The notes below the pieces were generated by a model. It was given only the letters and a program-made list of their open reading frames with translations. It searched no databases and was not told the origin of the DNA. The translations under genes were made by a program, and so were the position numbers. A stretch of 64,000 bases of DNA, taken from contig NZ_CP016534.2 in NCBI RefSeq assembly GCF_001687565.2, forward strand, positions 3,538,501-3,602,500, given 5' to 3'. Shown piece after piece: positions 45,333 to 53,509 of this stretch; the stretch's first letter is position 1; the number at the start of each line of letters is the position of its first letter. This DNA comes from Planococcus antarcticus DSM 14505. GTDB taxonomy: Bacteria; Bacillota; Bacilli; Bacillales_A; Planococcaceae.

Positions 45333-46694
45333 TTAAGAAAGAGGAGATTCTAGATATTGACAAAAATAATAACCAAGAGCGCCACCTGCAACAGCTGTCA
45401 AAATGGCTCCTAAAGAAACTGGATTAGTAGTAGTAACACCTAAAATAGTCGCAATTTTAGCATAAGATACTCCTGCCCCTATAGCTAACAATGATCCGCA
45501 AGCAAGTTGAATAGCATCATAAAGTGGATCTTCTCCAGGATCACTCGAGAGAGTAATTGTTGAGGCTGAAGCTATAGATGCTGAACTTAGTGCTTTTTCG
45601 TAAGCTTCTTTAAATTCTAACTCCAAGAGAAGTTGTTGATTATCTGATTCTGCTACTGTTGTTTCAATTTCTTCAATTCCTTCTCCGTTCTCTGTAAGAC
45701 TAACGTTTGTAATTTTTATAAGATCATCGTATGCACTTCCGGTTTCTTGAATGATGCTAAAGGTGAGTAGCTCTTCTTCTTTTTCATCAAAGAATGCCAT
45801 CACTTGTTTTTCAGAATTATCATCAACTTCAGCATATACGATGAGCATTCCATTATTCTGGTACCCTACCTGTGTAACAGCATTAACACTAGAAAGATTA
45901 GCGGTACCTAAATTTCCTGTGAAAACAGAATTTTCTTCTAAAAGTGAGATGAATTTTGTGGCTACAGCTTCCTCCACTTCTCCAAAAGAAAAACCTGCAC
46001 GAGACTCAAGAGCATTTTGAATTTCTTCGCTAGTCATAAGTTGTTGTGCTTGAGCATCTAAAAAATGCATTGTTCTCGGTCCAACGATGCCATCTACATA
46101 AAGATTGTTTTCAGTCTGAAATTGGGTAATAGCATTCTTCGTCGCACTGCCGTAAATTCCATCTACATAAACAGAAACACTAGTACTTTCTTGCTCATTT
46201 AATTGTTCTTGAATCCGACGGACCAGGCTTCCAGTATCGCTAGATTGAGCGAAGAGCGTCGTCAGAAGTTCATCCATCTTCTTCATTGTTCCAGGACCAG
46301 CTTCTCCGTCCACAAACAAGTTATTGTCGGCTTGGAAGTCTCGGACACTCTGTCGTGTGCCAGCCCCGTAGATGTCATCGATTGTTCCCGACGAAAGATA
46401 GAAATACTCCAAATCCTCCTGCAACAGTTCTACACCTTTTCCAGAAGGCCCACCTACGTAAAACACGATATCTGTACGCAATCGTTCCAATGTTTCAGCT
46501 CCGGCGATGCCGTCGACGTACAACCCTTTACGCTGTTGAAAACGGGTTACCCATTCTGTTGTTTCGGCGCCGTAGATGCCGTCAATGCCGTCGTTTGGCA
46601 AGGCGGCTGGATTTTCACGGATCAGTTGCTTCTGCAACATTTCAATCCACCGTTTGGCTGAGTCTGTTGTGATTAATTGATTGTCGATGTTCAT
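45333..46694 (-). CDS. triple peptidoglycan-binding-domain protein with hydrophobic bacteriocin-like C-terminus
   Basis: 453 residues, no signal peptide. Three PG_binding_1 repeats each show DGIYG..T...V..FQ...L.VDG..G..T (about residues 15-75, 80-145, 155-220). An acidic region of about 150 residues follows. The last 60 residues are very hydrophobic and glycine/alanine-rich with two cysteines (LACGSLLAIGAGVSY ... LGYYFCQYLESPLS). The layout suggests a wall-targeted export substrate with a membrane-active tail. It could be an antibacterial toxin; a structural wall protein is the alternative. GAGGAA ribosome site. Lies in the X2 B-C module with a small membrane gene after it. Confidence 0.7.
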   Translation of the reverse strand: MNIDNQLITTDSAKRWIEMLQKQLIRENPAALPNDGIDGIYGAETTEWVTRFQQRKGLYVDGIAGAETLERLRTDIVFYVGGPSGKGVELLQEDLEYFYLSSGTIDDIYGAGTRQSVRDFQADNNLFVDGEAGPGTMKKMDELLTTLFAQSSDTGSLVRRIQEQLNEQESTSVSVYVDGIYGSATKNAITQFQTENNLYVDGIVGPRTMHFLDAQAQQLMTSEEIQNALESRAGFSFGEVEEAVATKFISLLEENSVFTGNLGTANLSSVNAVTQVGYQNNGMLIVYAEVDDNSEKQVMAFFDEKEEELLTFSIIQETGSAYDDLIKITNVSLTENGEGIEEIETTVAESDNQQLLLELEFKEAYEKALSSASIASASTITLSSDPGEDPLYDAIQLACGSLLAIGAGVSYAKIATILGVTTTNPVSLGAILTAVAGGALGYYFCQYLESPLS

Positions 46695-46993
46695 GATTCA
46701 TTCCTCATTTCGTTTTAATTTTTGGTGCCTATTCCTAAAAGAAAGAAACCCTCTTTTTTTGAAACCAGCGAAGCAAATTTTTTTTTTTGTCATCCAACTT
46801 CTCTTTAAATTGCCAAAATGAAATGGGTTCCATGTCGGCTGCTGCCTTTATGAGCCACTGAAAAGAAAGTGAATGTATTTATTGCGGATTTCCCTTTCTT
46901 TTGCTTGAAATTTGAAGCGATAAAGTATATATTTAAGAAAGTAGGAAAGTTAGATTTTCTTAAAGTTATGGAAAATGAAAGGTGGCTTGAAGC

Positions 46994-47311
46994 ATGCCAA
47001 ATGTACAGGAACGTTCGCAAGATAAAGGGATGGCCAAGCATGTTCGTTTGCGAAGCAAAGGGCAGGTGACAATTCCCAACGAAATACTGGAACAGCTGGA
47101 TTTAACCTCTAATACCAATTTGAAAGTAACCGTGGTAGACGGGCGGATCGTCCTGATTCCGATGATTGAAATCGCTAAAGACCAAGCTTGGTACTGGACG
47201 GAAACGTGGCAGCAAGACGAAAAAGAAGCTCAGCAAGAGATCGGCCGGGGAATGACCAGTGGCCCATTGGCTGTAGAAGATGCGCTTGCCTGGCTTGAAG
47301 CAGATGAATGA
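46994..47311 (+). CDS. AbrB/SpoVT-type antitoxin
   Basis: 105 residues. The AbrB-like DNA-binding hairpin lies at about residues 14-58 (VRLRSKGQVTIPNEILEQL), then a charged tail rich in Trp, Glu and Gln (YWTETWQQDEKEAQ) suited to toxin binding. Start ATG 46994 with AAAGGTGG upstream; an internal ATG at 47030 is possible. The stop is 13 bp before the RelE-like gene, so the pair is a toxin-antitoxin operon. Confidence 0.8.
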   Translation: MPNVQERSQDKGMAKHVRLRSKGQVTIPNEILEQLDLTSNTNLKVTVVDGRIVLIPMIEIAKDQAWYWTETWQQDEKEAQQEIGRGMTSGPLAVEDALAWLEADE

Positions 47312-47324
47312 AGGTGACAGTTGA

Positions 47325-47609
47325 TTGTTTGAACTAGAGATCACGAATAAATTCAAGAAATCATATAAAAAGTTCCACAAGAATGAACAGCGTGCGGTCA
47401 GTGAGGCCATTAAGCTCTTGGCAGCCGCACCTCCTTTTCAACCTTCCCTGAGAACCAAGCGAATTGAAGGGACGAAATCCATCTTTGAAGCAAGCGCCAA
47501 TATGGATATCCGGATTTCGTGGGAATACAGCCAAACAGCTGAAAAAACGTTAATTTTGCGGAATTGTGGTCATTACGATGACTTACTAAGAAACCCTCAA
47601 AAGCAATGA
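47325..47609 (+). CDS. RelE-superfamily toxin
   Basis: 94 residues. Pattern FKKSYKKFHKNEQRAVSEAIKLL...LRTKRIEGTKSIFEASANMDIRISWEY...LILRNCGHYDDL matches the ParE/RelE/YafQ fold with the typical R-I-x-W-E/x and C-terminal G-x-H-D/Y. Probably a ribosome-dependent mRNase held by the AbrB-type antitoxin. TTG start with AAGGTGA upstream. Followed by a terminator abutting X2 site C, i.e. the last genes of the B-C module. Confidence 0.8.
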   Translation: MFELEITNKFKKSYKKFHKNEQRAVSEAIKLLAAAPPFQPSLRTKRIEGTKSIFEASANMDIRISWEYSQTAEKTLILRNCGHYDDLLRNPQKQ

Positions 47610-47617
47610 ATCAAGAA

Positions 47618-47645
47618 GAAGCCCTCCAGCAATGGAGGGCTTTTG
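47618..47645 (+). terminator. terminator of the toxin-antitoxin operon
   Basis: AAGCCCTCCA / TGGAGGGCTT with a 4-base loop and TTTT. It ends exactly where X2 site C begins. Confidence 0.88.
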
Positions 47646-47676
47646 AACGTAACATAATTGCTAATAAGTTACATTC
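47645..47676. repeat. X2 32-bp palindromic site, copy C
   Basis: Arms GAACGTAACAT and AAGTTACATTC, centre AATTGCTAAT. The stop codon of the minus-strand gene to its right overlaps the site's edge. In reverse complement the centre shares TTAGCAAT with copy D. Confidence 0.78.
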
Positions 47677-47971
47677 AAAAATAAACACTTAGTAAATACC
47701 CACAAGAAAGAATTGCAATTATTCCAGCTGTGATACCTAGTAGAAACCTAGTTTTCTTGGAGACGGATTGGAAATTTTCATAACTCTGAGAAGAAGTACT
47801 TGCAGCCAGAAAAATAATAAAAAAGACGATGCAAGATCGAATAACATCCGATGAATTAAATTCTTGAAGTGATTTACGAAAATTGTCTTCAGCATAAAAA
47901 AAACCTAGAAGTACAATTAGGGTTTTAAAGAAATAAAATGAGAATAAATGAACATATTTTATATTACCCAA
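47675..47971 (-). CDS. small three-helix membrane protein
   Basis: 98 residues with hydrophobic segments at about 9-26, 44-60 and 75-96. Fills the 337-bp module between X2 sites C and D on its own, and its stop codon TGA is partly supplied by site C. No family recognised. A bacteriocin-immunity role is a guess from its neighbours. Confidence 0.6.
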   Translation of the reverse strand: MGNIKYVHLFSFYFFKTLIVLLGFFYAEDNFRKSLQEFNSSDVIRSCIVFFIIFLAASTSSQSYENFQSVSKKTRFLLGITAGIIAILSCGYLLSVYF

Positions 47972-48013
47972 AGAATAAGACTCCTTTCATAAAGTACCCA
48001 CTGTTCGACAATT

Positions 48014-48045
48014 GAATGTAACTTAATTAGCAATAAGTTACATTC
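48014..48045. repeat. X2 32-bp palindromic site, copy D
   Basis: Arms GAATGTAACTT and AAGTTACATTC, a perfect 11-bp inverted repeat, centre AATTAGCAAT. Confidence 0.8.
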
Positions 48046-48206
48046 AAAACTAGCAGCAAAACTCCGTTGATTTTTTTAGAAGAGAAAAATTTTTGGCATT
48101 TAATTGCCAGTTAACTGGAATAACTATCCTTTTTTACTTATTAATGTTACAGTTAATTTGAATAGATGGAAGTATTATCATTATTCAAAAAAAGGGAGTT
48201 GCTAGT

Positions 48207-48880
48207 ATGAAAAAGAAGATTTTTTTTATTCTTATAAGCACAATGCTATTAGTTACGAGTATGAGCATGACTGGTTTAAGCGCACAAGCTAATTCTTATT
48301 CTGAATTTAAAGTTACATCAGGACAAGAAAAGCAAGCAGAAGAAATAGCCAATGAGTGGGTTCGTTTTGATGAAATAACCAGTGGGCTAGATGAACATGA
48401 ATTAGAACGACTGCTTGAAGCTATGTTTGAAAGTTCTGGAATTCAAGCTTCTAGTAACGCAACAAAAAAGTTACTGAATTAGATGATATTATTGTAGCAA
48501 ACAGTAAAGAAGAAGTGAGTATACTGAATCAACAATTGATCTATGCAGAACAGCCAGAGCTTCCAAAAGGAACAGTTTCAGTAACATTACAGGGAGATAA
48601 TAACTTTGTTGCCAAAACTGAGGCGGGTGAGGATGTTATAATGGCAGCAGGTTTCTGGGGAGGGGCATGGCAGGTGACTAAATGTGCAGCTCATCTTACA
48701 TTAGCAGTTATACCTGCTGGCGCTGCATTCAAGGCAATTAAAGGATTTGGTGGAATTAAGGCAACTGCTCAATTGCTCGTTGGAGCTGGAAATGCAAAAG
48801 ATTTCACACTAATAGCTGGTGGTGCAGCTGCAGAAATTTTAGGCATACAAGGAATATATGATAATTGTTTACAATGGTAA
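48207..48880 (+). CDS. secreted two-cysteine bacteriocin-like protein, read through an A6 frameshift
   Basis: Two frames join into one protein of about 224 residues. The first (48207-48482) has a Sec signal peptide (KKKIFFILISTMLLVTS, cleavage near AQA) and an acidic propeptide-like region. At the AAAAAA tract (48463-48470 region) the reading must shift to continue as KVTELDDIIVANSKEEVS into the second frame. That frame ends with a Gly/Ala-rich hydrophobic domain holding two cysteines (WQVTKCAAHLTLAV ... IYDNCLQW). This layout fits a precursor cleaved to a membrane-active bacteriocin. The shift may be a true mutation, programmed slippage or a base-call error in the homopolymer. GGGAG ribosome site. 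A membrane gene follows 55 bp later. Confidence 0.6.
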
Positions 48881-48935
48881 ATACACCTAATTCTTTTACA
48901 GATAATCTAAAATCTTAACAGGAGGTTTGATAGAC

Positions 48936-49238
48936 ATGTCTACCATATCTACAAAAAAAACCAATTTAAATAACTCTGGGGTTCTAGGCACAATGAGTAA
49001 TGGATTTTACGCAGCGATCATTTATGGTATGTTATTCGTCTCTTTAATGCTGGCTACAGGGAAAGAAATTACAGTTGATGGACTGGCTATTCCAGCATTG
49101 CTTATATATTTAGTCGTTAAGGTTACTGAATATTTTACAACTAAAAATAAAAAAACTGCTACTTCTCAGTGGGTTGTAGTAGGATCTTTTATTCTTTCGG
49201 TTGCAACCGCGATCGTTATGACGGTAATTTTAAATTAA
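48936..49238 (+). CDS. three-helix membrane protein, candidate immunity protein
   Basis: About 100 residues, hydrophobic segments at about 22-40, 48-64 and 80-97. Start ATG 48936 lies 8 bases after AGGAGGT; an upstream TTG at 48927 overlaps the ribosome site. Same strand and directly behind the bacteriocin-like gene, the usual place of an immunity gene. No family recognised. Confidence 0.6.
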   Translation: MSTISTKKTNLNNSGVLGTMSNGFYAAIIYGMLFVSLMLATGKEITVDGLAIPALLIYLVVKVTEYFTTKNKKTATSQWVVVGSFILSVATAIVMTVILN

Positions 49239-49335
49239 AGTACAAATACGTACACCCTTTTTAGATAAAGGTCTGTCAGGAACAAAGTGAAAGATTGAAT
49301 CATGCCTTTTTTCGAAAGGCGTGGTTTGAATGAGT

Positions 49336-49370
49336 AAAAGTCGCATCCTGAAAATCAGGATGCGACTTTT
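49336..49370. terminator. terminator at the end of the X2 D-E module
   Basis: AAAAGTCGCATCCTGA / TCAGGATGCGACTTTT, a perfect 16-bp stem with a short loop, 97 bp after the candidate immunity gene. Confidence 0.88.
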
Positions 49371-49421
49371 AGACTTTAGGGAAAGAAATTCGATGGGCTT
49401 TCTCTTTTTATTGTTGAAAGT

Positions 49422-49453
49422 GAATGTAACATAATTCACAATAAGTTACATTC
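49422..49453. repeat. X2 32-bp palindromic site, copy E
   Basis: Arms GAATGTAACAT and AAGTTACATTC, centre AATTCACAAT. Confidence 0.8.
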
Positions 49454-49480
49454 GGATTCAGTAAAAGATCTCTATGAAAC

Positions 49481-49654
49481 TCATTTTTTAACGTACTTAG
49501 GTAAAAACAAAGAGCTACTGCCCATTAATATTCCTCCCAGTACAGCAAGAAGCACGCCAACTATAATCCATGTTGTAGTTAAAAAACTGGATACATAAAT
49601 TCCTATAGTTAGGAATATCAAACCTATAAACATACATGCTAGTAGCTTCCCCAT
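49481..49654 (-). CDS. 57-residue two-helix membrane protein
   Basis: Start ATG 49654 with GGAGG six bases upstream; translation begins MGKLLACMFIGLIFLTIGIY and ends FLPKYVKK. Two hydrophobic helices (about 3-19 and 27-47) joined by a short turn, basic C-terminus. Alone in the 224-bp module between X2 sites E and F. The clean ribosome site and exact fit between two sites argue that it is a real gene. Function unknown; immunity-like by size and position. Confidence 0.65.
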   Translation of the reverse strand: MGKLLACMFIGLIFLTIGIYVSSFLTTTWIIVGVLLAVLGGILMGSSSLFLPKYVKK

Positions 49655-49677
49655 TTTTTACCTCCAATAAGTATTTT

Positions 49678-49709
49678 GAATGTAACTTAACTGCACATAA
49701 GTTACATTC
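49678..49709. repeat. X2 32-bp palindromic site, copy F
   Basis: Arms GAATGTAACTT and AAGTTACATTC, a perfect 11-bp inverted repeat, centre AACTGCACAT. Last X2 site of the series. Confidence 0.8.
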
Positions 49710-49852
49710 GAATCCTAGTCTCTACCCACTCACTTCCTCTGGGTATTGCTGAGTCTGTTTTCATGTCTTAACTTATGTAATTAAAATCGAAACTCATACA
49801 TTAAATATACTCAGAACTCAAAATAATAGCTAGATAATTTTGGAAATAAAAT

Positions 49853-49941
49853 CGTTCATAAAAGTATATTTTTCCAGACGCAAAGAATGAGAAAAACTGC
49901 GTATCGCTTTTTCTCTTTCGATAATTTGAGATATGTAAACC
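49853..49941 (+). repeat. X1 element, copy e (site 49914-49941)
   Basis: Outer box TCGTTCATAAAAGTATA, a short hairpin (GAGAAAAACTGCG / CGCTTTTTCTC), then the 28-bp site with arms TCTTTCGATAA and ATATGTAAACC and centre TTTGAG. Confidence 0.68.
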
Positions 49942-50057
49942 CATAAAATTGGGCATGTTGACTTCAGGCACTGGTAAGAAGTTCTCTCGCTATAAGAGAA
50001 GAGAATTTCCAGTTTTCTTTAAGCAGATTTTTTTCAAATCTGTAAAATCTCAATATA

Positions 50058-50612
50058 TTAAAATTGTAGAAACTGTTCATATCCTTCTGCGAAAAAGTTG
50101 AATTTCCCTTCTTCGATGTTTTCGGGAAGCAAGAACGTCAAGAAATAATCTTCATCATATTTATAGGTAATTTTGAAAAGCCAGCTTTCTTCAACTTTTT
50201 CGTTATTTTTGTAGACAGTCATTCGATGCTTTGAGATTACTTTGAGATTACTTAGATAATCAGTTTGTAATTCATCTTTAGCTAGGATTTGATTGATAGC
50301 CTGGCTATCATCATCCGTTAATTCCAAACCCTCTTCTATGATTACATATTGCTTATCATACTCCTCACCTTTTTCTAAGTACTGTTCCACGATATAAATG
50401 CTGTCTTTATTGTAAAAACCATAGTTTTTTGGAGTTCGTAGATATGATCCCTCAACCTCACCGAAATCCGTAAGATCTTTTGCGCTTACCATTTCTTCAA
50501 CATTGTGTTTACTAGGAGTGGGTTCATAATAAAACATGAATAGGATTATAAAGTAACCCATAATAAGTAAAGCAATTAGTGATGAAAAGAAAATAAATAA
50601 TCTTTTTTTCAT
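50058..50612 (-). CDS. single-pass membrane-anchored protein of unknown function
   Basis: 184 residues. Start MKKRLFIFFSSLIALLIMGY is an N-terminal membrane anchor or uncleaved signal; the remainder is an extracytoplasmic hydrophilic domain rich in Tyr, Glu and Lys with no cysteines. Start ATG 50612 chosen for AAGGAG upstream. Only gene in the segment between X1 copies e and f. Family not recognised. Confidence 0.6.
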   Translation of the reverse strand: MKKRLFIFFSSLIALLIMGYFIILFMFYYEPTPSKHNVEEMVSAKDLTDFGEVEGSYLRTPKNYGFYNKDSIYIVEQYLEKGEEYDKQYVIIEEGLELTDDDSQAINQILAKDELQTDYLSNLKVISKHRMTVYKNNEKVEESWLFKITYKYDEDYFLTFLLPENIEEGKFNFFAEGYEQFLQF

Positions 50613-50745
50613 ATCATTTCTCCTTAGAGCTTCGTAAATTAGCATCTCTTTTTCTAACCAACTTACCATATAAACCCATTTCGGAACACAAAAATTTCTA
50701 ATAGTGTAGTTTTGTCTTTTTACTTCTCTTCCTTATATTTAATAA

Positions 50746-50856
50746 GCGTTCGTAAAAGTACACTTATACAGACAAAAGGAGAAAAGATGTGCTGCTTACA
50801 GCCTCTTTTCTCCTTTGCAATACCAGTAGCTTCCGATAATTCGTCATATGTAAACT
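50746..50856 (+). repeat. X1 element, copy f (site 50829-50856)
   Basis: Full 111-bp element: outer box GCGTTCGTAAAAGTACAC, hairpin AAAGGAGAAAAGA / TCTTTTCTCCTTT, then arms GCTTCCGATAA and ATATGTAAACT with centre TTCGTC. Nearly identical to copy j in box and hairpin. Confidence 0.82.
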
Positions 50857-50869
50857 CTCCTGGCTAGAG

Positions 50870-51420
50870 AAATGGAGAAAAACTTATTAAGTGCTTCTTA
50901 TTCCTACTTATAGATTTTAAATTAAATGGCAGACATCATTTCTTTAGATTCGACATCAATATAGAGTGGTTTCACTATCCAACGCGTTCTCGGTATTAAT
51001 TCGTTATTAAATTATTGGTAGGCACTTCCGTTGGCTCTATATTGCACAGACGGTGGTTCTACCTTCTGCAATAGCTGGTTTACTTATCCGCATAAGTGGC
51101 TCATTTATGAACAATATATAAATCATAGTATCCAATAATCAGTCATTTTTCTTTTCCAAAAGATGATAAATCACTTTTTAGTAAATAAAATATGCGATAA
51201 GTTGAAGAAAAAGGATGAACTCATGCTTTTTTGCCTGGGATTTTCCTTTACTAACAAAAATGAGATCTTACACTTGCCATTTAATTGAAAAAAAAGTAAT
51301 TTAAATAGCTTTATATACCCATACAAAGTTATGCAAATTTAATCTATAATGCTTATGTATACGCTGACATATTCAGTTGAACAGCTAAACATATCAGTTT
51401 GTTCTGAAATAAACAACTAT
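50870..51420. other. 550-bp AT-rich gap without a recognised gene
   Basis: Short broken frames only. A truncated GGDEF frame begins after it, so this may hold the eroded 5' part of that gene. Confidence 0.4.
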
Positions 51421-51439
51421 ACCCTTTCCTTTTACAGAA

Positions 51440-51884
51440 TGGAGAGAAACAATGGCTATCGGTTAAAGTCCAAAGAATCAAGTTGTTCTCTACCGATTTA
51501 GACGGCTTTAAATCCATTAATGATACGTTGGGGCATCATGCAGGAGACGAATTACTCGTTCAAGTAGCTGCCAGAATGAAACACACCATAAGGCAAGAAG
51601 AAATGATTTCTAGAATCGGGGGAGATGAATTTATTGTCGTCCTGACTTCACCTGCAGAGGAAATGGCTAAAAGAGGAAGACTGGTTGGCGAAAGAATTAT
51701 ATCAACCATTAACAAGCCATACTCTCTTAATGGCCAACATGCGTCTATCAGTTGCAGTATCGGTGGCGCATTCTGGGTAGCATCAAATTCTAAAAAGATA
51801 GAAGAAACCATAAAGTTAGCTGATGAAGCTTTGTATACCGCCAAAAAGAAAGGGAAAAACCAAGTTCATTTCGCCAAGGACTAG
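51440..51884 (+). pseudogene. truncated GGDEF domain (diguanylate cyclase remnant)
   Basis: 133-150 residues covering most of a GGDEF domain: STDLDGFKSINDTLGHHAGD, SRIGGDEFIVVL, and the ending ADEALYTAKKKGKNQVHF. The usual N-terminal block (D.LTGLPNRR) and any sensor domain are missing, and no start with a ribosome site is visible (the frame opens at TTG 51483). The I-site position reads RQEE rather than RxxD. Probably a 5'-truncated gene. First of three c-di-GMP genes in a row. Confidence 0.6.
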
Positions 51885-51990
51885 AACATCTATTTCGCAG
51901 ATTGGATGCATACTTTAGGAACAATGAAGTGGAGTAGGTTCTTATCACCGTTTATGATAATAGAGCAAACTAAAAATGAGGAGTGAGAAG

Positions 51991-52133
51991 ATGTTGGGAA
52001 ATAATGATAGTCAAACTCAGGAATGGCTGAACGCGATGGACGAATTCCTGATTATCATGGATACAAATGGAATCATTCTTTACGCGAATCAGCCATGGGT
52101 CGATTTTTGTACCACTCATGGTCTTCTGTCAAG
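51991..52133 (+). pseudogene. 5' part of a PAS-GGDEF-EAL gene split by IS3
   Basis: Start ATG 51991 with GAGGAGTGAGAAG upstream. The frame begins a PAS domain (MDEFLIIMDTNGIILYANQP) and is cut at 52133 by the IS3 element. The remainder is at 53510-55456. Confidence 0.75.
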
Positions 52134-52248
52134 AAAGTGGACACAGAAAAACTGTTCTTTTTCTTCAAAAACCCTATCGCGCTCCGCTTGATCGGACAGC
52201 CATGAGAAGCGGTTCAAAAGCGAACCGCTTCTCATGGCTGTCAAACTG

Positions 52249-53103
52249 TCACGAAACCAATCGTTCTGATATCAGGGATGCGTATTTTTTTTCATAGTTT
52301 TCGGGTGACAAATAACCGAGTGTGGAGTGCCGTCTACGCAAATTATAGAAGTCATCGATGTAATGGCCGATTGCCTTTCGAGCGTCTTCCCGTGTTCGGA
52401 ACCGGTGGCGGTAAATCAGCTCTTTCTTAATGGTGGCGTGAAACGATTCGATGCAGGCGTTATCGTACGGATCTCCCTTGCGGCTCATGCTGATTTGGAA
52501 TTCGGCTTTTTTCAAGCACTTAATGTACTCATCGGAACAGTATTGAGAGCCGCGGTCAGAGTGATGGATTGGCTCACCAGTGGGATTTCGCAAGAGCAGC
52601 GCCTCTTGCAGCGCCCCAAGTGGCAGTTCGGTCTTCATCGTGACATCCAGACTCCACCCGATAATCTTGCGCGAGAATAGATCCATTACACTCGCCAGAT
52701 ACAACCATCCCTCTAGCGTCCAGATATACGTGATATCGGATACCCAGACCGTATTGGGCTTGTCGACATTAAAACGGCGCTCGAGAAGATTTGGGTAAAC
52801 GAATTGGTGATGGTTGGAATCCGTCGTTGTCACGAATTGTTTTACTGGCAATGCACAGAGTCCTAGCTCTTTCATGTAACGACCCACGGTTCGTTCGCAT
52901 ATGGAATATCCCTGCGCCTTGAGATCTTCAAGAATGCGCGGGCTACCATAGGTGCCATAGCTCTCATGATACGATTGAGCAATTTTTTGGAGAAGTTCTT
53001 CCCGCAGAATCTGCCGTTCAGTCCGAGTAGCTACGACCAGCTGAGTCCGCCATTTATAGTAGCCGCCTCTGGATACGCCAAGTAAATTACACATCATCAA
53101 CAC
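52249..53103 (-). CDS. IS3 transposase OrfB (integrase core)
   Basis: 284 residues. HTH_21 region with RILEDLKAQGYSICERTVGR, then the rve domain: WVSDITYIWT (first Asp), HHSDRGSQYCSDEY (second Asp) and NACIESFHATIKKE (Glu). Made as an OrfAB fusion through a -1 shift at AAAAAAG, so the in-frame N-terminus probably starts upstream of 53103. Confidence 0.92.
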   Translation of the reverse strand: MLMMCNLLGVSRGGYYKWRTQLVVATRTERQILREELLQKIAQSYHESYGTYGSPRILEDLKAQGYSICERTVGRYMKELGLCALPVKQFVTTTDSNHHQFVYPNLLERRFNVDKPNTVWVSDITYIWTLEGWLYLASVMDLFSRKIIGWSLDVTMKTELPLGALQEALLLRNPTGEPIHHSDRGSQYCSDEYIKCLKKAEFQISMSRKGDPYDNACIESFHATIKKELIYRHRFRTREDARKAIGHYIDDFYNLRRRHSTLGYLSPENYEKKYASLISERLVS

Positions 53104-53141
53104 GTCGTATTCGTTCCGATGCTCCTGGATGAACGAAAAGA

Positions 53142-53450
53142 TTACGTGCGGCTTTTCATGAAGACATGCATGGCCTTTTTTAAGATTTCTACTTCATCGT
53201 CACGCTCTTTCAGCCGGTTTTCTGTATCCCGCAGCTTCTTCTCCATCTCTGAGAAGGTGACCAGCGGCTCACCCGTTGGATTCGCTAAACGCTCTTGCTT
53301 TTCCCGATACTCTCTTGCCCATTGCCGCACCGTTGTGGCACTCACGCCGACTTCATAAGCCAGGTCCGTGGCTTTCCGTCCTTCTTTGATATGGAGCTTG
53401 GCGATATATTCCTTGTATTCGGTCGTTTTGTGTTTACCCATGTTTGACAC
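53142..53450 (-). CDS. IS3 transposase OrfA (HTH)
   Basis: 102 residues. HTH_Tnp_1 type: YIAKLHIKEGRKATDLAYEV, then VSATTVRQWAREY and a leucine-zipper helix (MEKKLRDTENRLKERDDEVE) that mediates oligomerisation. The AAAAAAG shift signal lies in the last 15 codons. Confidence 0.9.
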   Translation of the reverse strand: MSNMGKHKTTEYKEYIAKLHIKEGRKATDLAYEVGVSATTVRQWAREYREKQERLANPTGEPLVTFSEMEKKLRDTENRLKERDDEVEILKKAMHVFMKSRT

Positions 53451-53509
53451 GTCCTTTTTCTTGGTGGTTTCAGTATGTCGAAAACCGTTTGGTCGTGTCC
53501 ACTTTTAAG

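Larger units (their letters stand above)
52134..53506 (-). mobile_element. complete IS3-family insertion sequence
   Basis: Ends AAAGTGGACAC (52134) and GTGTCCACTTTT (to 53506). The trinucleotide AAG flanks both sides (52131-52133 and 53507-53509) as a 3-bp target duplication. OrfA and OrfB overlap the frameshift signal AAAAAAG (about 53174-53180, minus strand). The insertion splits a PAS-GGDEF-EAL gene. Confidence 0.88.
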
